Below, piece by piece: positions 34,779 to 42,985 of a stretch of DNA of 64,000 bases; position 1 is the first letter of the stretch; the number at the start of each line of letters is the position of its first letter. A program made the translations under genes and the position numbers. The notes below the pieces were generated by a model. That model was not told the origin of the DNA and did not search any database. It saw nothing but the letters and a program-made list of their open reading frames with translations. This DNA comes from CALBJU01 sp965247125. GTDB lineage: Bacteria; Bacteroidota; Rhodothermia; Rhodothermales; UBA10348. The stretch is from the NCBI GenBank assembly GCA_965247125.1, contig CBDFGO010000002.1, forward strand, positions 806,001 to 870,000, given 5' to 3'.

Positions 34779-36539
34779 TCAGTTTCCGAATAGCTGCGCG
34801 ATACGTGCGGCCATCGCCGCGAGTATCCGGCGCTGTTCTTCGAGATTGGCGTCCCTCTGAGTACGCACTTCGATGACCAGAGGATCTTTGGAGTCAAGCG
34901 CAGCCCTGAGTTCCGACCGCAAATCATCAATGGTTGAAACCAGAGAGTGAGCGAGGCCAAATTGGGCCGCGGCGCTCTCGAATCCCAGACCGTGCGGCGT
35001 GCCAAAGAGAGTCTCGAACTCCGCACCCTGGTCGCGGACGGGCAGGTAAGAAAAGATGCCACCGCCATCATTGTTTATCACCACTAGGAGGGCATTTCGA
35101 GAGGCACACAGTGCAAGAGAATTCATGTCGTGCAGGAGCGCCAGATCACCGATGAGTACAACAGGGCGCTTTTGATGACCGTCACTGAAGCCCATCGCGG
35201 TCGCAAGGGTACCGTCGATCCCGCTGGTACCCCTGTTCGCGACCAGCGCAGTTCGCGCTCCACCGGGTGAACTGCACAAATCCATGTGCCGAATAGGGTT
35301 GCTGGAAGCCACGGCCAAAACTACATCGGAATTCAGGCACTCACTGAGCGTTCTTGCGGTGGTCTGTTCAGTCAGTTTCTGGCCCAAATCCTGTCGCAGC
35401 CATTCCTCTGATGCGCTGATGACCCGTTTCCAGTTGGTCAACCATTCAGATTCGACTTCTTCGCGCGACGTTCCATCCTTCGATTCGGCCCGTTCCGCGA
35501 GCAGGAAGAGCGCTTCAAGTGGATCGGCTTCGATTCGGTGGTCCAAGGAGTGGGTAGGATCGATGCGGCGACGCCGGGAATCAATCACGAAGTGCCGTGC
35601 CTGCGCTGCTAAAGCCAGCGTGCGCTTAGACACGGGAGAGGCTCCAAACTGAATCACAAGGTCCGGACTCAGCAGCGGGGGAGGATTCCCGTAGAAGACA
35701 GCTTCTGCATGAGCGATCCCGATTTTTGAATCTAGGCCAAGGCGTGCCTGAGAGGATATATCGGCGATGAACACAGCGCCAAACGGCCTGCAGCACCGAA
35801 TGACTGCCTCCTGGATAGCGTCGGGGTCACCGTTTAATCGGCCCAAAAGGATCATGGGCCGTTTGGCGCCAGCCAGCTCATCCAGGAGCCGAGTGGTGAT
35901 CTCCTGGCTGACAGACTCCGCATGATCGTAGGTCGTGAACGGGGCGCCACTTTCGTCCCACTCTTGCAATCGGTCCGAAGGGTTGTCCTCGTATGGCCTC
36001 GGGGTCGGAGCCAGAGGCTCTCGAAACATACAATTGAGGTGAACAACGCCTCTGCGTGATCGAGCGACGGCCTCATCGATGGTCGTCAGCACATACTCCG
36101 TTGGAATGTCGCTCGAAGGTGCGGCGAGATCAACAAACCACTCAACATAATCTCCAAAAATACCGGCCTGCCGAATGGTCTGATTGGCATCCGTGTCTCG
36201 CAGCTCAGGAGGACGATCTGCCGTAAGAAGAATCATGGGCACCTCCTCCACAGATGCCTCAATGACTGCGGGAAATCCATTTGCCAGTGCGGTCCCCGAA
36301 GTGGTTATCCAGGCTGCGGCATGACCCGTGGCTTTGCCGTATCCCAGGGTCTGGAAAGCCGTTCCGCGTTCATCAAAATGCATATGAACGGTGGTGTGCG
36401 CGTGAGAGGCCGCGGCCATCACAAGGGGGGTTGATCTGGATCCGGGAGCTGCATAAAAGGTTGTCACGCCATTTCGGACGAGCTCTTCGACCATCAGATC
36501 GGTCCAGAATCGGTTTCTATTTGGAGCTCTTGATTTCAA
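34779..36539 (-). CDS. menD: SEPHCHC synthase
   Basis: A thiamine-diphosphate enzyme condensing isochorismate with 2-oxoglutarate. From the TTG at 36537-36539 it has 586 residues. That start aligns NRNRFWTDLMVEELVRNG with the usual MenD N-terminus and overlaps menF by only 23 bases, whereas the longest frame would overlap by about 200. The PYR domain shows FYAAPGSRSTPLVMAA and FDERGTAF (cofactor-activating Glu). The TPP-binding region shows GDLALLHDMNSLA and VVINNDGGGIFSYLP. RQAGIFGDYVEWF is also typical of MenD. Confidence 0.94.
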   Translation of the reverse strand: MKSRAPNRNRFWTDLMVEELVRNGVTTFYAAPGSRSTPLVMAAASHAHTTVHMHFDERGTAFQTLGYGKATGHAAAWITTSGTALANGFPAVIEASVEEVPMILLTADRPPELRDTDANQTIRQAGIFGDYVEWFVDLAAPSSDIPTEYVLTTIDEAVARSRRGVVHLNCMFREPLAPTPRPYEDNPSDRLQEWDESGAPFTTYDHAESVSQEITTRLLDELAGAKRPMILLGRLNGDPDAIQEAVIRCCRPFGAVFIADISSQARLGLDSKIGIAHAEAVFYGNPPPLLSPDLVIQFGASPVSKRTLALAAQARHFVIDSRRRRIDPTHSLDHRIEADPLEALFLLAERAESKDGTSREEVESEWLTNWKRVISASEEWLRQDLGQKLTEQTTARTLSECLNSDVVLAVASSNPIRHMDLCSSPGGARTALVANRGTSGIDGTLATAMGFSDGHQKRPVVLIGDLALLHDMNSLALCASRNALLVVINNDGGGIFSYLPVRDQGAEFETLFGTPHGLGFESAAAQFGLAHSLVSTIDDLRSELRAALDSKDPLVIEVRTQRDANLEEQRRILAAMAARIAQLFGN

Positions 36540-37962
36540 GACCGAGAATGTGAGTGAAGTCCGTAATCTTTTGTTCAATTTCGAGCCATTCGTCTCCAGG
36601 CTCTGAGCCTCTGACAAGTCCTGCACCCGAAAACAGCGACAGCGTGTCTCCTGCCAGCACCCCACACCGAAGCGCGACCGCAAATTCTGCAGAGTCTCTC
36701 GTGATCCAACCAATTGGGCCTGCGTACCATCCTCGATTGAAGTCTTCGAGTGAATCGATGGCTTCCAGGGCCAGAGTCGTCGGTGATCCGCCGACAGCCG
36801 GAGTTGGGTGCAATCGATCCAGCAGATCCAGATCCGTAATCCCGGACATGAGCGTACCGGAAAGGCGCGAACAGAGATGTCTCCCTCCCGCGAGCTTCAT
36901 TTCGGACGCGACCTCGTCCACCGTAACGGACTGACAACAGGCGTTCAGTACTTCTCTTATAAAATCTCGGACGAAGGCATGCTCGCGCTGATCCTTCTCG
37001 CTTCCGAGAAGGGAGGCCAGGTAGGCCTCGTCGTCGTCGGTGGTCTCCCCCCTTGGACGGGTGCCGGCGACGGCTTCGCTGAAGACTTCCCTTCCTCGTC
37101 GAAAAAAGAGGCGCTCTGGTGTTGCCCCCAGAAAAACTCCTTCTTCTGATTCGAACAGGAAGTGAAAGCAATCGGGAGTCGCTTCCTGAAGGACATTCAA
37201 CAGGCGGATGGGGTCGGGAATCTCCTCAAATCTGAAATCTACCCGACGCGCGAGCACGACCTTTTGCAGCAGATCTCTGCTGAACGCATCGAGCGACCAC
37301 TTGACCTGATTTTTCCATCCATCAAATCCAGGACAATCCGTACGGTGGACGGGCCTGGGAAGCAATCCGTTCAGCTTTCCCCTGGGAAAGGTAAGTTCGG
37401 CTACCTGCTCAAAGAGTGTATCCTGAATGGCAAGGTCTTCGGGCAGCACAAGGTTGCAGCAGAGAAAGGTTCGTTCGCCGTGGCGATGCAACTCAAATCT
37501 CGGAAGGACGAATCGCCACGCGGGAAAACCGAACCAGGTGGCATCAGCATTGCGGTCCAGGTCAAAACGCAGTCCACCATACAGTCTGGGCTCTGCACCA
37601 GGTCGTTCCAGAAACTCATCGATTTCCTGACCAAGGTGTTCGAAATCTGGGCGGGTGTTCCCCGAAATCATGCGGGCCACGCCGCACATGGCTACCCTGT
37701 CGTCGGCATGACGGCCTCGCCAGTACATGTGGTCCAGGCCCTTCTGTGCGTGCAGCCAGGCAAACGCGTCGATGGTCGGGAGCGGAATCTCAACGCGAAT
37801 CAACCCGCAGTCGGAGGGGTCAGCATCTCGTAAGTGATGCTCCAATGCCGTTTTGAGTTTCTTTCGAAGCTCTGGTCCGGAATCTGCTGTCTTCTGTGTA
37901 TGGAGGTCCGGAGCCTGGATAGTGGGGTGTGGGTAGGTGAGAAAGGAGAAGGCCGGGCGCAA
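36517..37962 (-). CDS. menF: Isochorismate synthase
   Basis: A chorismate-binding enzyme making the first menaquinone intermediate. It has 481 residues. The C-terminal catalytic domain (about 215-475) shows KVVLARRVDF, LFESEEGVFLGATPERLF, AGTRPRGET, the SEKDQREHAFV helix, LHPTPAVGGSP, WYAGPIGW and a FSGAGLVRGSEPGDEWLE end with the metal-binding glutamate. The N-terminal 45 residues are extra and polar. It lies 16 bases downstream of an unknown membrane-protein gene. Confidence 0.93.
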   Translation of the reverse strand: MRPAFSFLTYPHPTIQAPDLHTQKTADSGPELRKKLKTALEHHLRDADPSDCGLIRVEIPLPTIDAFAWLHAQKGLDHMYWRGRHADDRVAMCGVARMISGNTRPDFEHLGQEIDEFLERPGAEPRLYGGLRFDLDRNADATWFGFPAWRFVLPRFELHRHGERTFLCCNLVLPEDLAIQDTLFEQVAELTFPRGKLNGLLPRPVHRTDCPGFDGWKNQVKWSLDAFSRDLLQKVVLARRVDFRFEEIPDPIRLLNVLQEATPDCFHFLFESEEGVFLGATPERLFFRRGREVFSEAVAGTRPRGETTDDDEAYLASLLGSEKDQREHAFVRDFIREVLNACCQSVTVDEVASEMKLAGGRHLCSRLSGTLMSGITDLDLLDRLHPTPAVGGSPTTLALEAIDSLEDFNRGWYAGPIGWITRDSAEFAVALRCGVLAGDTLSLFSGAGLVRGSEPGDEWLEIEQKITDFTHILGLEIKSSK

Positions 37963-37978
37963 ATATATTGATTTTCGA

Positions 37979-38635
37979 CTACTTGGCAGACTTTTTTCGG
38001 TAGTTCATGATGTCGAGCATCCGTTCCTGCATTTTCGAGAGTCCACCCGCATCATATCCATGTTTCAGAGATGCTCGAATCAATACGTTTCGAAGGATCA
38101 AATCTGGAGCGCTCAACGGCGACATGGACTTGTAAAAACGAACGGACAGGGGGGATATCATTCTCGTCAAAAACTGTAACCTCAGTATCACGAATCCGAT
38201 TAGTCCAACTGCGAGAGCCGCCATCTGAGTGCTTGCAGCCAGATAACTCAGGACCGCGATGTACACGAGTCCCTGCGCGATGGGATGATTAAGACGGGAC
38301 ACCGTTGGAATCAGTCCAAAGAAAACGACAAACGGCGACATTACGGAGAGTAGAAGAAAAACCGCCAGAGCGTAGACTGCCGCCAACCACGGTGGTACGA
38401 CCAGTAAAAAAAGAAGCAGGACAAACAGGGTCGTTGTTATCGGCAGTTTTACCCAGGAGTCGGACCGCCCGAGCAGAATAGAAATTCCGTAGTGCTCAAT
38501 CACCTCCGGGGCAAAGCTCCGCAAGTCCTCCTCCCTCGTGTGATACCAGACTCCATCCGCGGTCAAAATTCCTCCGGGAAGCTCCACCCAGGTCGGACGA
38601 GATTCCGTCTCCCCGTTCTGACGCCCAAACATCAC
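37979..38635 (-). CDS. Membrane protein of unknown function
   Basis: A 218-residue protein. It has a soluble N-terminal region of about 65 residues (with WVELPGGILTADGVWYHTREEDLRSFAPEVIEHYG), then four hydrophobic segments between about 67 and 155. It ends with a basic cytoplasmic tail of about 55 residues with MQERMLDIMNYRKK. I do not recognise a family. The start GTG overlaps the YbbR-like stop as GTGA, and an ATG follows at the next codon; coupling is tight. It sits 16 bases before menF. The tail could dock something cytosolic, but that is speculation. Confidence 0.75.
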   Translation of the reverse strand: MMFGRQNGETESRPTWVELPGGILTADGVWYHTREEDLRSFAPEVIEHYGISILLGRSDSWVKLPITTTLFVLLLFLLVVPPWLAAVYALAVFLLLSVMSPFVVFFGLIPTVSRLNHPIAQGLVYIAVLSYLAASTQMAALAVGLIGFVILRLQFLTRMISPLSVRFYKSMSPLSAPDLILRNVLIRASLKHGYDAGGLSKMQERMLDIMNYRKKSAK

Positions 38636-39603
38636 AATTCAAAATACTGATGGGACTCAGGACTGAAGACAGGATTTTGAATCTCCAGAAAATCGGGCAC
38701 ATGCAGGATTGGATAGACCACTCCCAGGTTGTCCAGAACGATATCCTCGTACGGCACGAAAACATAAAAATCGTCCGTTTCGAGCGAGGCATCAAACTGA
38801 GAAATGGGAATCTGGTAAACCACCCTTACCGTCGTGGGAGAGTAGTTTATACTCACGCCGGGTGGCAAATCCATTGTTCGGACTTCAACGATTCTTTCAG
38901 CCTCGGTGAATGCCTGAATATTGGCTTCGATGCGGACCTCACTAAACTCAAGAGAAATCAGCCTGCTCAGCGAATCAGAAAGCGCGATGACGACATCCAA
39001 TGAGTCGCGCATCTCGCCGAGACTCCGCTGCGCGGTCGGCCAGTAATCAATTCCGTCAATAATTGAATGAGCTCCTGAAATAAGAATGGAATCTGGAGAC
39101 AGTTTAATGTCGCCAATTCTCCTGAAGGTCGAAGCAAATTCCATGGATACTCGAGAGCGGATAGGGACACGTTTGACTACCCGCTGTTCGAGACCAATGT
39201 CCACCATTCTGGGTGTGACCGCCAGAATGCTTACGTTCGTAATGAACTCTGGCGCCCTCATTGCCAGGTCGATCTCTTCTGCCAAGGCATCAATTTGAAG
39301 TATCGGCGCCCTGTAGTAGAGGCGTAGGATCTGAATGCCCTCCCCTTCGATCTGAATCTGGATGGTCTTTGGCGGAAGCTGGCTCAGAGCCTGATCCGGG
39401 GGCAGATTCAACACTTCAGTTTCGAATTCCAACACCTGCGTGTAGGTCTCTTGCATACTGAAGGCGAACCAGAGCACAAACGACGTCAGCACGCACATCG
39501 AAATGACGAACCCTCTATTTTGCGGCTCATCGAATTCTGCCCTGCCGGCCACGGGCGAACCGCTCAGCAACGTCTGAAATCGTGATAAGAGAGACTTGCT
39601 CAT
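38632..39603 (-). CDS. YbbR-like domain membrane-anchored protein
   Basis: A 323-residue protein. The cytoplasmic N-terminus (about 1-33) includes the amphipathic SLLSRFQTLL, followed by one transmembrane helix (about 34-52). The extracytoplasmic part consists of repeats of YbbR type: LNLPPDQALSQLPPKTIQIQIEGEG, VTPRMVDIGLEQRVVKRVPI and ISGAHSIIDGIDY. In Firmicutes the related CdaR controls a diadenylate cyclase; Bacteroidota homologues are usually next to other genes. No cyclase gene is here. The ATG at 39603 is preceded by AAGGTG. It is downstream of the microcompartment genes (50 bases). Confidence 0.75.
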   Translation of the reverse strand: MSKSLLSRFQTLLSGSPVAGRAEFDEPQNRGFVISMCVLTSFVLWFAFSMQETYTQVLEFETEVLNLPPDQALSQLPPKTIQIQIEGEGIQILRLYYRAPILQIDALAEEIDLAMRAPEFITNVSILAVTPRMVDIGLEQRVVKRVPIRSRVSMEFASTFRRIGDIKLSPDSILISGAHSIIDGIDYWPTAQRSLGEMRDSLDVVIALSDSLSRLISLEFSEVRIEANIQAFTEAERIVEVRTMDLPPGVSINYSPTTVRVVYQIPISQFDASLETDDFYVFVPYEDIVLDNLGVVYPILHVPDFLEIQNPVFSPESHQYFEL

Positions 39604-39604
39604 C

Positions 39605-39637
39605 TGAACACCTTGTGAACACCTTGTGAACACCTCG
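39605..39637. repeat. Tandem repeat, 11 bp x 3, overlapping the ribosome site of the YbbR-like gene
   Basis: Three copies of TGAACACCTTG (the third ends CTCG) fill 39605-39637. On the minus strand each copy contains AAGGTG, so the repeat makes multiple ribosome-site-like copies just before the YbbR-like start. Confidence 0.9.
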
Positions 39638-39653
39638 GAACGAACACTTTCGT

Positions 39654-40124
39654 CTAACGCTTACGCAGGGCCTTGAGCAACTGTTGCTTGTTGGCCCGTG
39701 CGATCTCTCGTCCCTTCAAAGAAAGGCTTTTCTGGCTTCTCGCTAAAGTGCGCAACTGCCTGACGGTCATATCCTCCAGGGAGGATGCGGGCGATTCGGT
39801 GGTCGACGAGGACACGGAGGACACTGAAGACATTGGGGTCGATGACCCGAACTGCATGGAAAAAACGTCAGAGGCAGGGCGGGCAATGACGTGGGATGAT
39901 ATCACCTCTCCGATCTTTGTAGCCGCTGCGGTTCCTGCATCCACGGCCGCTTGCACCGCTGCCGTCTCGCCTGTAATCTGGACGGTGATGAGCGCCGCCA
40001 TCGTCTGCTCAAGTCCAACGAGGTTCACGTTGGATGCCTTCATCATGGCGTCTGCTGCTTCGAGAGCCGCCACCAGCCCACGAGTCTCTACCAGGCCATA
40101 CGCTTCTTGAACAGCATCCGCCAT
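39654..40124 (-). CDS. Microcompartment hexameric shell protein (BMC-H) with C-terminal SAP/Rho_N-like tail
   Basis: A 156-residue protein. Residues 5-85 form a single BMC domain: GLVETRGLVAALEAADAMMKASNVNLVG, then ETAAVQAAVDAGTAAATKIGEVISSHVIARP. The pore loop, usually KIGSG or KIGGG, is QTMAA here. A Ser/Thr-rich linker (about 93-115) leads to a basic helical tail (118-156) with TVRQLRTLARSQ...LKGREIARANKQQLLKAL, like a SAP or Rho N-terminal motif. The ATG at 40124 is preferred to a TTG seven codons earlier. The tail resembles in concept the nucleic-acid-binding extension of EutK, but the motif is different. A partner BMC-H gene lies 48 bases upstream. Confidence 0.92.
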   Translation of the reverse strand: MADAVQEAYGLVETRGLVAALEAADAMMKASNVNLVGLEQTMAALITVQITGETAAVQAAVDAGTAAATKIGEVISSHVIARPASDVFSMQFGSSTPMSSVSSVSSSTTESPASSLEDMTVRQLRTLARSQKSLSLKGREIARANKQQLLKALRKR

Positions 40125-40172
40125 ACTTGTGAGTCGTGTATCCAACCCGAGGTCAAGCCTCGGCTGGCCTGA

Positions 40173-40466
40173 TTATCCATCCGATCCAGTAGGCAGAATA
40201 GCTTCTACATCTGAATGCGGCCGAGGAATTACATGCACCGAAACGAACTCTCCGACCCGCTCGGCTGCTGCCGCCCCGGCGTCAGTTGCGGCCTTCACCG
40301 CTCCCACATCCCCGCGAACCATAACGGTCACGAATCCGCCTCCAATTTTTTCCTTTCCGATGAGATTTACCTTGGCGGCTTTCACCATCGCATCGGCTGC
40401 TTCGATGGCTCCAACGAGGCCACGAGTCTCGATCATTCCAAGAGCAATTCCGTAATCTTCTGACAT
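40173..40466 (-). CDS. Microcompartment hexameric shell protein (BMC-H), PduA/EutM type
   Basis: A 97-residue single-domain shell protein of classical length. It has GMIETRGLVGAIEAADAMVKAAKVNLIG, the pore loop KIGGG (40-44), VTVMVRGDVGAVKAATDAGAAAAERVGE and the C-terminal VIPRPHSDVEAILP. Such proteins form hexamers that tile microcompartment facets and let small metabolites through the central pore. The ATG at 40464-40466 is the natural family start; a longer frame to 40556 has no support. No pentamer (BMC-P) or double-domain (BMC-T) gene is in the window. It appears to be the first gene of a run continuing into the menaquinone genes. Confidence 0.95.
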   Translation of the reverse strand: MSEDYGIALGMIETRGLVGAIEAADAMVKAAKVNLIGKEKIGGGFVTVMVRGDVGAVKAATDAGAAAAERVGEFVSVHVIPRPHSDVEAILPTGSDG

Positions 40467-40574
40467 CGCGCGTCTGTATGTTATCGAGATTGGAATCCGA
40501 ATTGAGAACCCCCAGTTGAGGGGCTTTCGGGAGCATGCCGGACGATCCGGGAGCACGCCTTCGGACTGACCTTG

Positions 40575-40603
40575 AATATAGACTTGACTCGCTCGGTTGT
40601 CAA
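40575..40603 (-). promoter_or_regulatory. Promoter TTGACA-N17-TATATT ahead of the BMC/men run
   Basis: On the minus strand TTGACA (40598-40603) and TATATT (40575-40580) are separated by 17 bases, the same arrangement as at 8919-8949. It lies about 110 bases upstream of the first BMC gene and reads into it. Confidence 0.65.
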
Positions 40604-40678
40604 AGATTCCCGTTCAGTTGAAGGGCACGGTGGCTATACTATCGGCCATCAGTAACTCGGTTTATTTTTCGACACTTG

Positions 40679-41776
40679 ATGATTAATACAGCCCTTATCG
40701 CCGGTGCAAGGCCCAATTTTATAAAGATCGCGGCACTGGAGAAAGCATTCGTAGAATCTGGCCATTTCAAGAACCTCCTCATCCATACCGGTCAACACTA
40801 CGACGCCCGGATGAGTGATATATTTTTTCGCCAGCTGGGGATGCCCGTCCCCGACATGTTTCTGGGCGTCGGATCCGGGAGTCATGCTGAGCAGACAGCC
40901 AGGGTGATGACGGAGATCGAAAAGGTGTTTATCGATCAGAAGCCTGACATTGTGCTGGTAGTGGGTGATGTAAATTCTACCGTGGCAGCCGCCCTGACTG
41001 CGCGGAAATTGCATATTCCTCTTGTCCATGTAGAAGCCGGGCTGCGATCCTTCGACCGGAGTATGCCCGAGGAGATTAACCGCATCGTCACCGACAGCAT
41101 TTCGGACTACCTCTACGTCAGTGAGCCTTCAGGGGTGAACCACCTGCTTGCCGAGGGGCATACCGCGTCCAATATTTTGTTGGCAGGAAACGTCATGATT
41201 GATTCACTCAGACGTTTTGAGAAAGCTGCTGCTGACACCAGAGAATATGAGAGTAGAGGCCTCGATGAGAACAATTATTTCCTGATTACAGCTCACCGCC
41301 CCGCCCTTGTTGACGATCCGGGAAATCTGTCCCTGTTTGCCGAAAGCCTCCTACAGCTGGCTGAATTGGGACCCGTTGTGTTCCCGATTCATCCACGTAC
41401 CGCCGCCGGGTTGGATGACACCGCGACGGGTCGCTCATTAAAAAAACACCCTTCCGTACAACTCACAGAGCCGATTGGGTATCTGGAATTTCTGTGCCTC
41501 ATGATGCATGCCGGGCTCATTGTCACGGACAGCGGCGGCATTCAGGAAGAAACGACCGCGCTACAAAAACCATGTATCACGATCCGCCCAAATACTGAAC
41601 GGCCCATCACGATCGAACAAGGAACGAATGAACTGATTCCACTGGATGTAGAGCGAATCGTGATTGCGGGCAAGAGTGCACTGGCAGGATCCTGGAAGAG
41701 TGGCAGTATTCCGGAACTGTGGGATGGCAAAGCCTCAGACAGAATTGCGGCTCACCTCTACGAGGCTTTCTCCTGA
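40679..41776 (+). CDS. UDP-N-acetylglucosamine 2-epimerase (non-hydrolysing), copy 1
   Basis: A 365-residue GT-B-fold epimerase that makes UDP-ManNAc (or a related sugar) for surface polysaccharide. Motifs are AGARPNFIK, IHTGQHYDARMS, VGDVNSTVAAAL, HVEAGLRSFDRSMPEEINR and VTDSGGIQEET. In the usual HRxEN motif the glutamate position is changed (AHRPALVDD). The ATG at 40679 is preferred to the TTG one codon earlier. It is the only plus-strand gene of the glycan cluster and ends exactly where the convergent glycosyltransferase gene ends. A paralogue lies at 42982-44037. Confidence 0.9.
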   Translation: MINTALIAGARPNFIKIAALEKAFVESGHFKNLLIHTGQHYDARMSDIFFRQLGMPVPDMFLGVGSGSHAEQTARVMTEIEKVFIDQKPDIVLVVGDVNSTVAAALTARKLHIPLVHVEAGLRSFDRSMPEEINRIVTDSISDYLYVSEPSGVNHLLAEGHTASNILLAGNVMIDSLRRFEKAAADTREYESRGLDENNYFLITAHRPALVDDPGNLSLFAESLLQLAELGPVVFPIHPRTAAGLDDTATGRSLKKHPSVQLTEPIGYLEFLCLMMHAGLIVTDSGGIQEETTALQKPCITIRPNTERPITIEQGTNELIPLDVERIVIAGKSALAGSWKSGSIPELWDGKASDRIAAHLYEAFS

Positions 41777-42985
41777 TCACCCTTCGGAGGCAAACAATTG
41801 CCGGTACGCGGTGACAAGACCACCCGCCGTCGCATCCCAGTTGTAGTGGTCCCGCACGGCCACAAACCCGGCATCTCCCATTCGTGCTCGTTTTCCTTCA
41901 TCCTTGAGCAGGTCGATCAGCCCGGATGCCAGTTCTTGGGGCGAACCCGACGTATAGATGCGCCCGCACCCGGTTTCTGACACGATGCGCTCGAGGGGCT
42001 GGCAGTTCGACACCATGCAGGGAAGCCGCATGTGCATGTAGTGGAAGAGCTTGTGGGGAATGGTATTGTCAGTGTGTACGGTCTTTTTATGCGGAATAAG
42101 CCCGATATCGGCGTGTGCCATGAAGCTTTTTACCCGGGACTGCTCCTGCCAGCCTTCAAATCTGATGTGATCATCCAGTCCCATAGAGCCCGCGAGTGAT
42201 TCCAGCTCCCGCCGAAGGGCTCCATCCCCGACGAGAACCAACTCTGCATCTGGAATTGACTCGAGGACCCGTGGCATGGCCCGGATCGGATCTTCGAGCC
42301 CGCGGTGAAGATCCATTCCTCCGGTGTAGAGTATCCTCGGCCTGAGGGCGCGGAGCTGCTCCAACTGTTCGAGGGGCCAGGATGCAAATTCGTCCAGATT
42401 GACCGTATTCGGAACCACGCTCATATGCCTGTCGGAGATTCCTCGCCGGCGAAGGCGGTCTGCCATCTCATCAATTACGACAATCAGATGGTCCACAGCC
42501 GTGGACCACTCGAGCTCCAGTCGGTCCCACTTCCGAATATTCACGACGAGTTTTCCGGGAAACGAAGTGCTCCACTTATAATGCTTCAGGGCTTCCACCC
42601 AGTTCTCATGCATGTCTCCGACGACGGGTATACCCAGCTTCTTTCCAGCCCGGATACACGCACCAAACAGGTACAAATCGTGGGCATGAATGGCGTCAAT
42701 CGGGCACTGACGGTGCAGCGCCCTCAATCGGCTAAACAGATACAGGTCCAGTAGACCCACCGTACCCGCGAGTCCTCGCATCTTATTGCGAATCTGTCCC
42801 CATATCCGGTCTCGAACAATCAGGCCGCCATCAAAGTCATCATTCTTCTTTCTGGAATCTGGCCCGATGGCAAGAACGGTTACATCATACCCCGCTTTCT
42901 TCAGGGTCCTCGCCTCGTTTTCAACCCTCAGATCGGGGGGAAAAGCGTGATCCAGAACCATCAGTATGTGACGCGGGGCGCTCAT
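41777..42985 (-). CDS. Glycosyltransferase family 4-type
   Basis: A 402-residue GT-B glycosyltransferase. The acceptor half starts ILMVLDHAFPPDLRVENEARTLKKAGYDVTV and contains IDAIHAHDLYLFG. The donor half shows RILYTGGMDLHRGLEDPIRAM, ELVLVGDG and the E-x7-E-like region IPHKLFHYMHMRLPCMVS. The donor and acceptor sugars are unknown. Its ATG overlaps the upstream epimerase stop by 4 bases, so it probably uses a sugar related to the epimerase product. The genes form a tightly coupled minus-strand operon. Confidence 0.9.
   Translation of the reverse strand: MSAPRHILMVLDHAFPPDLRVENEARTLKKAGYDVTVLAIGPDSRKKNDDFDGGLIVRDRIWGQIRNKMRGLAGTVGLLDLYLFSRLRALHRQCPIDAIHAHDLYLFGACIRAGKKLGIPVVGDMHENWVEALKHYKWSTSFPGKLVVNIRKWDRLELEWSTAVDHLIVVIDEMADRLRRRGISDRHMSVVPNTVNLDEFASWPLEQLEQLRALRPRILYTGGMDLHRGLEDPIRAMPRVLESIPDAELVLVGDGALRRELESLAGSMGLDDHIRFEGWQEQSRVKSFMAHADIGLIPHKKTVHTDNTIPHKLFHYMHMRLPCMVSNCQPLERIVSETGCGRIYTSGSPQELASGLIDLLKDEGKRARMGDAGFVAVRDHYNWDATAGGLVTAYRQLFASEG

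Noticed and set aside
36540..36713. N-terminal extension of menD inside menF
   Set aside because: The extra 58 residues are antisense-like in composition, and the TTG at 36539 aligns with the known MenD start.
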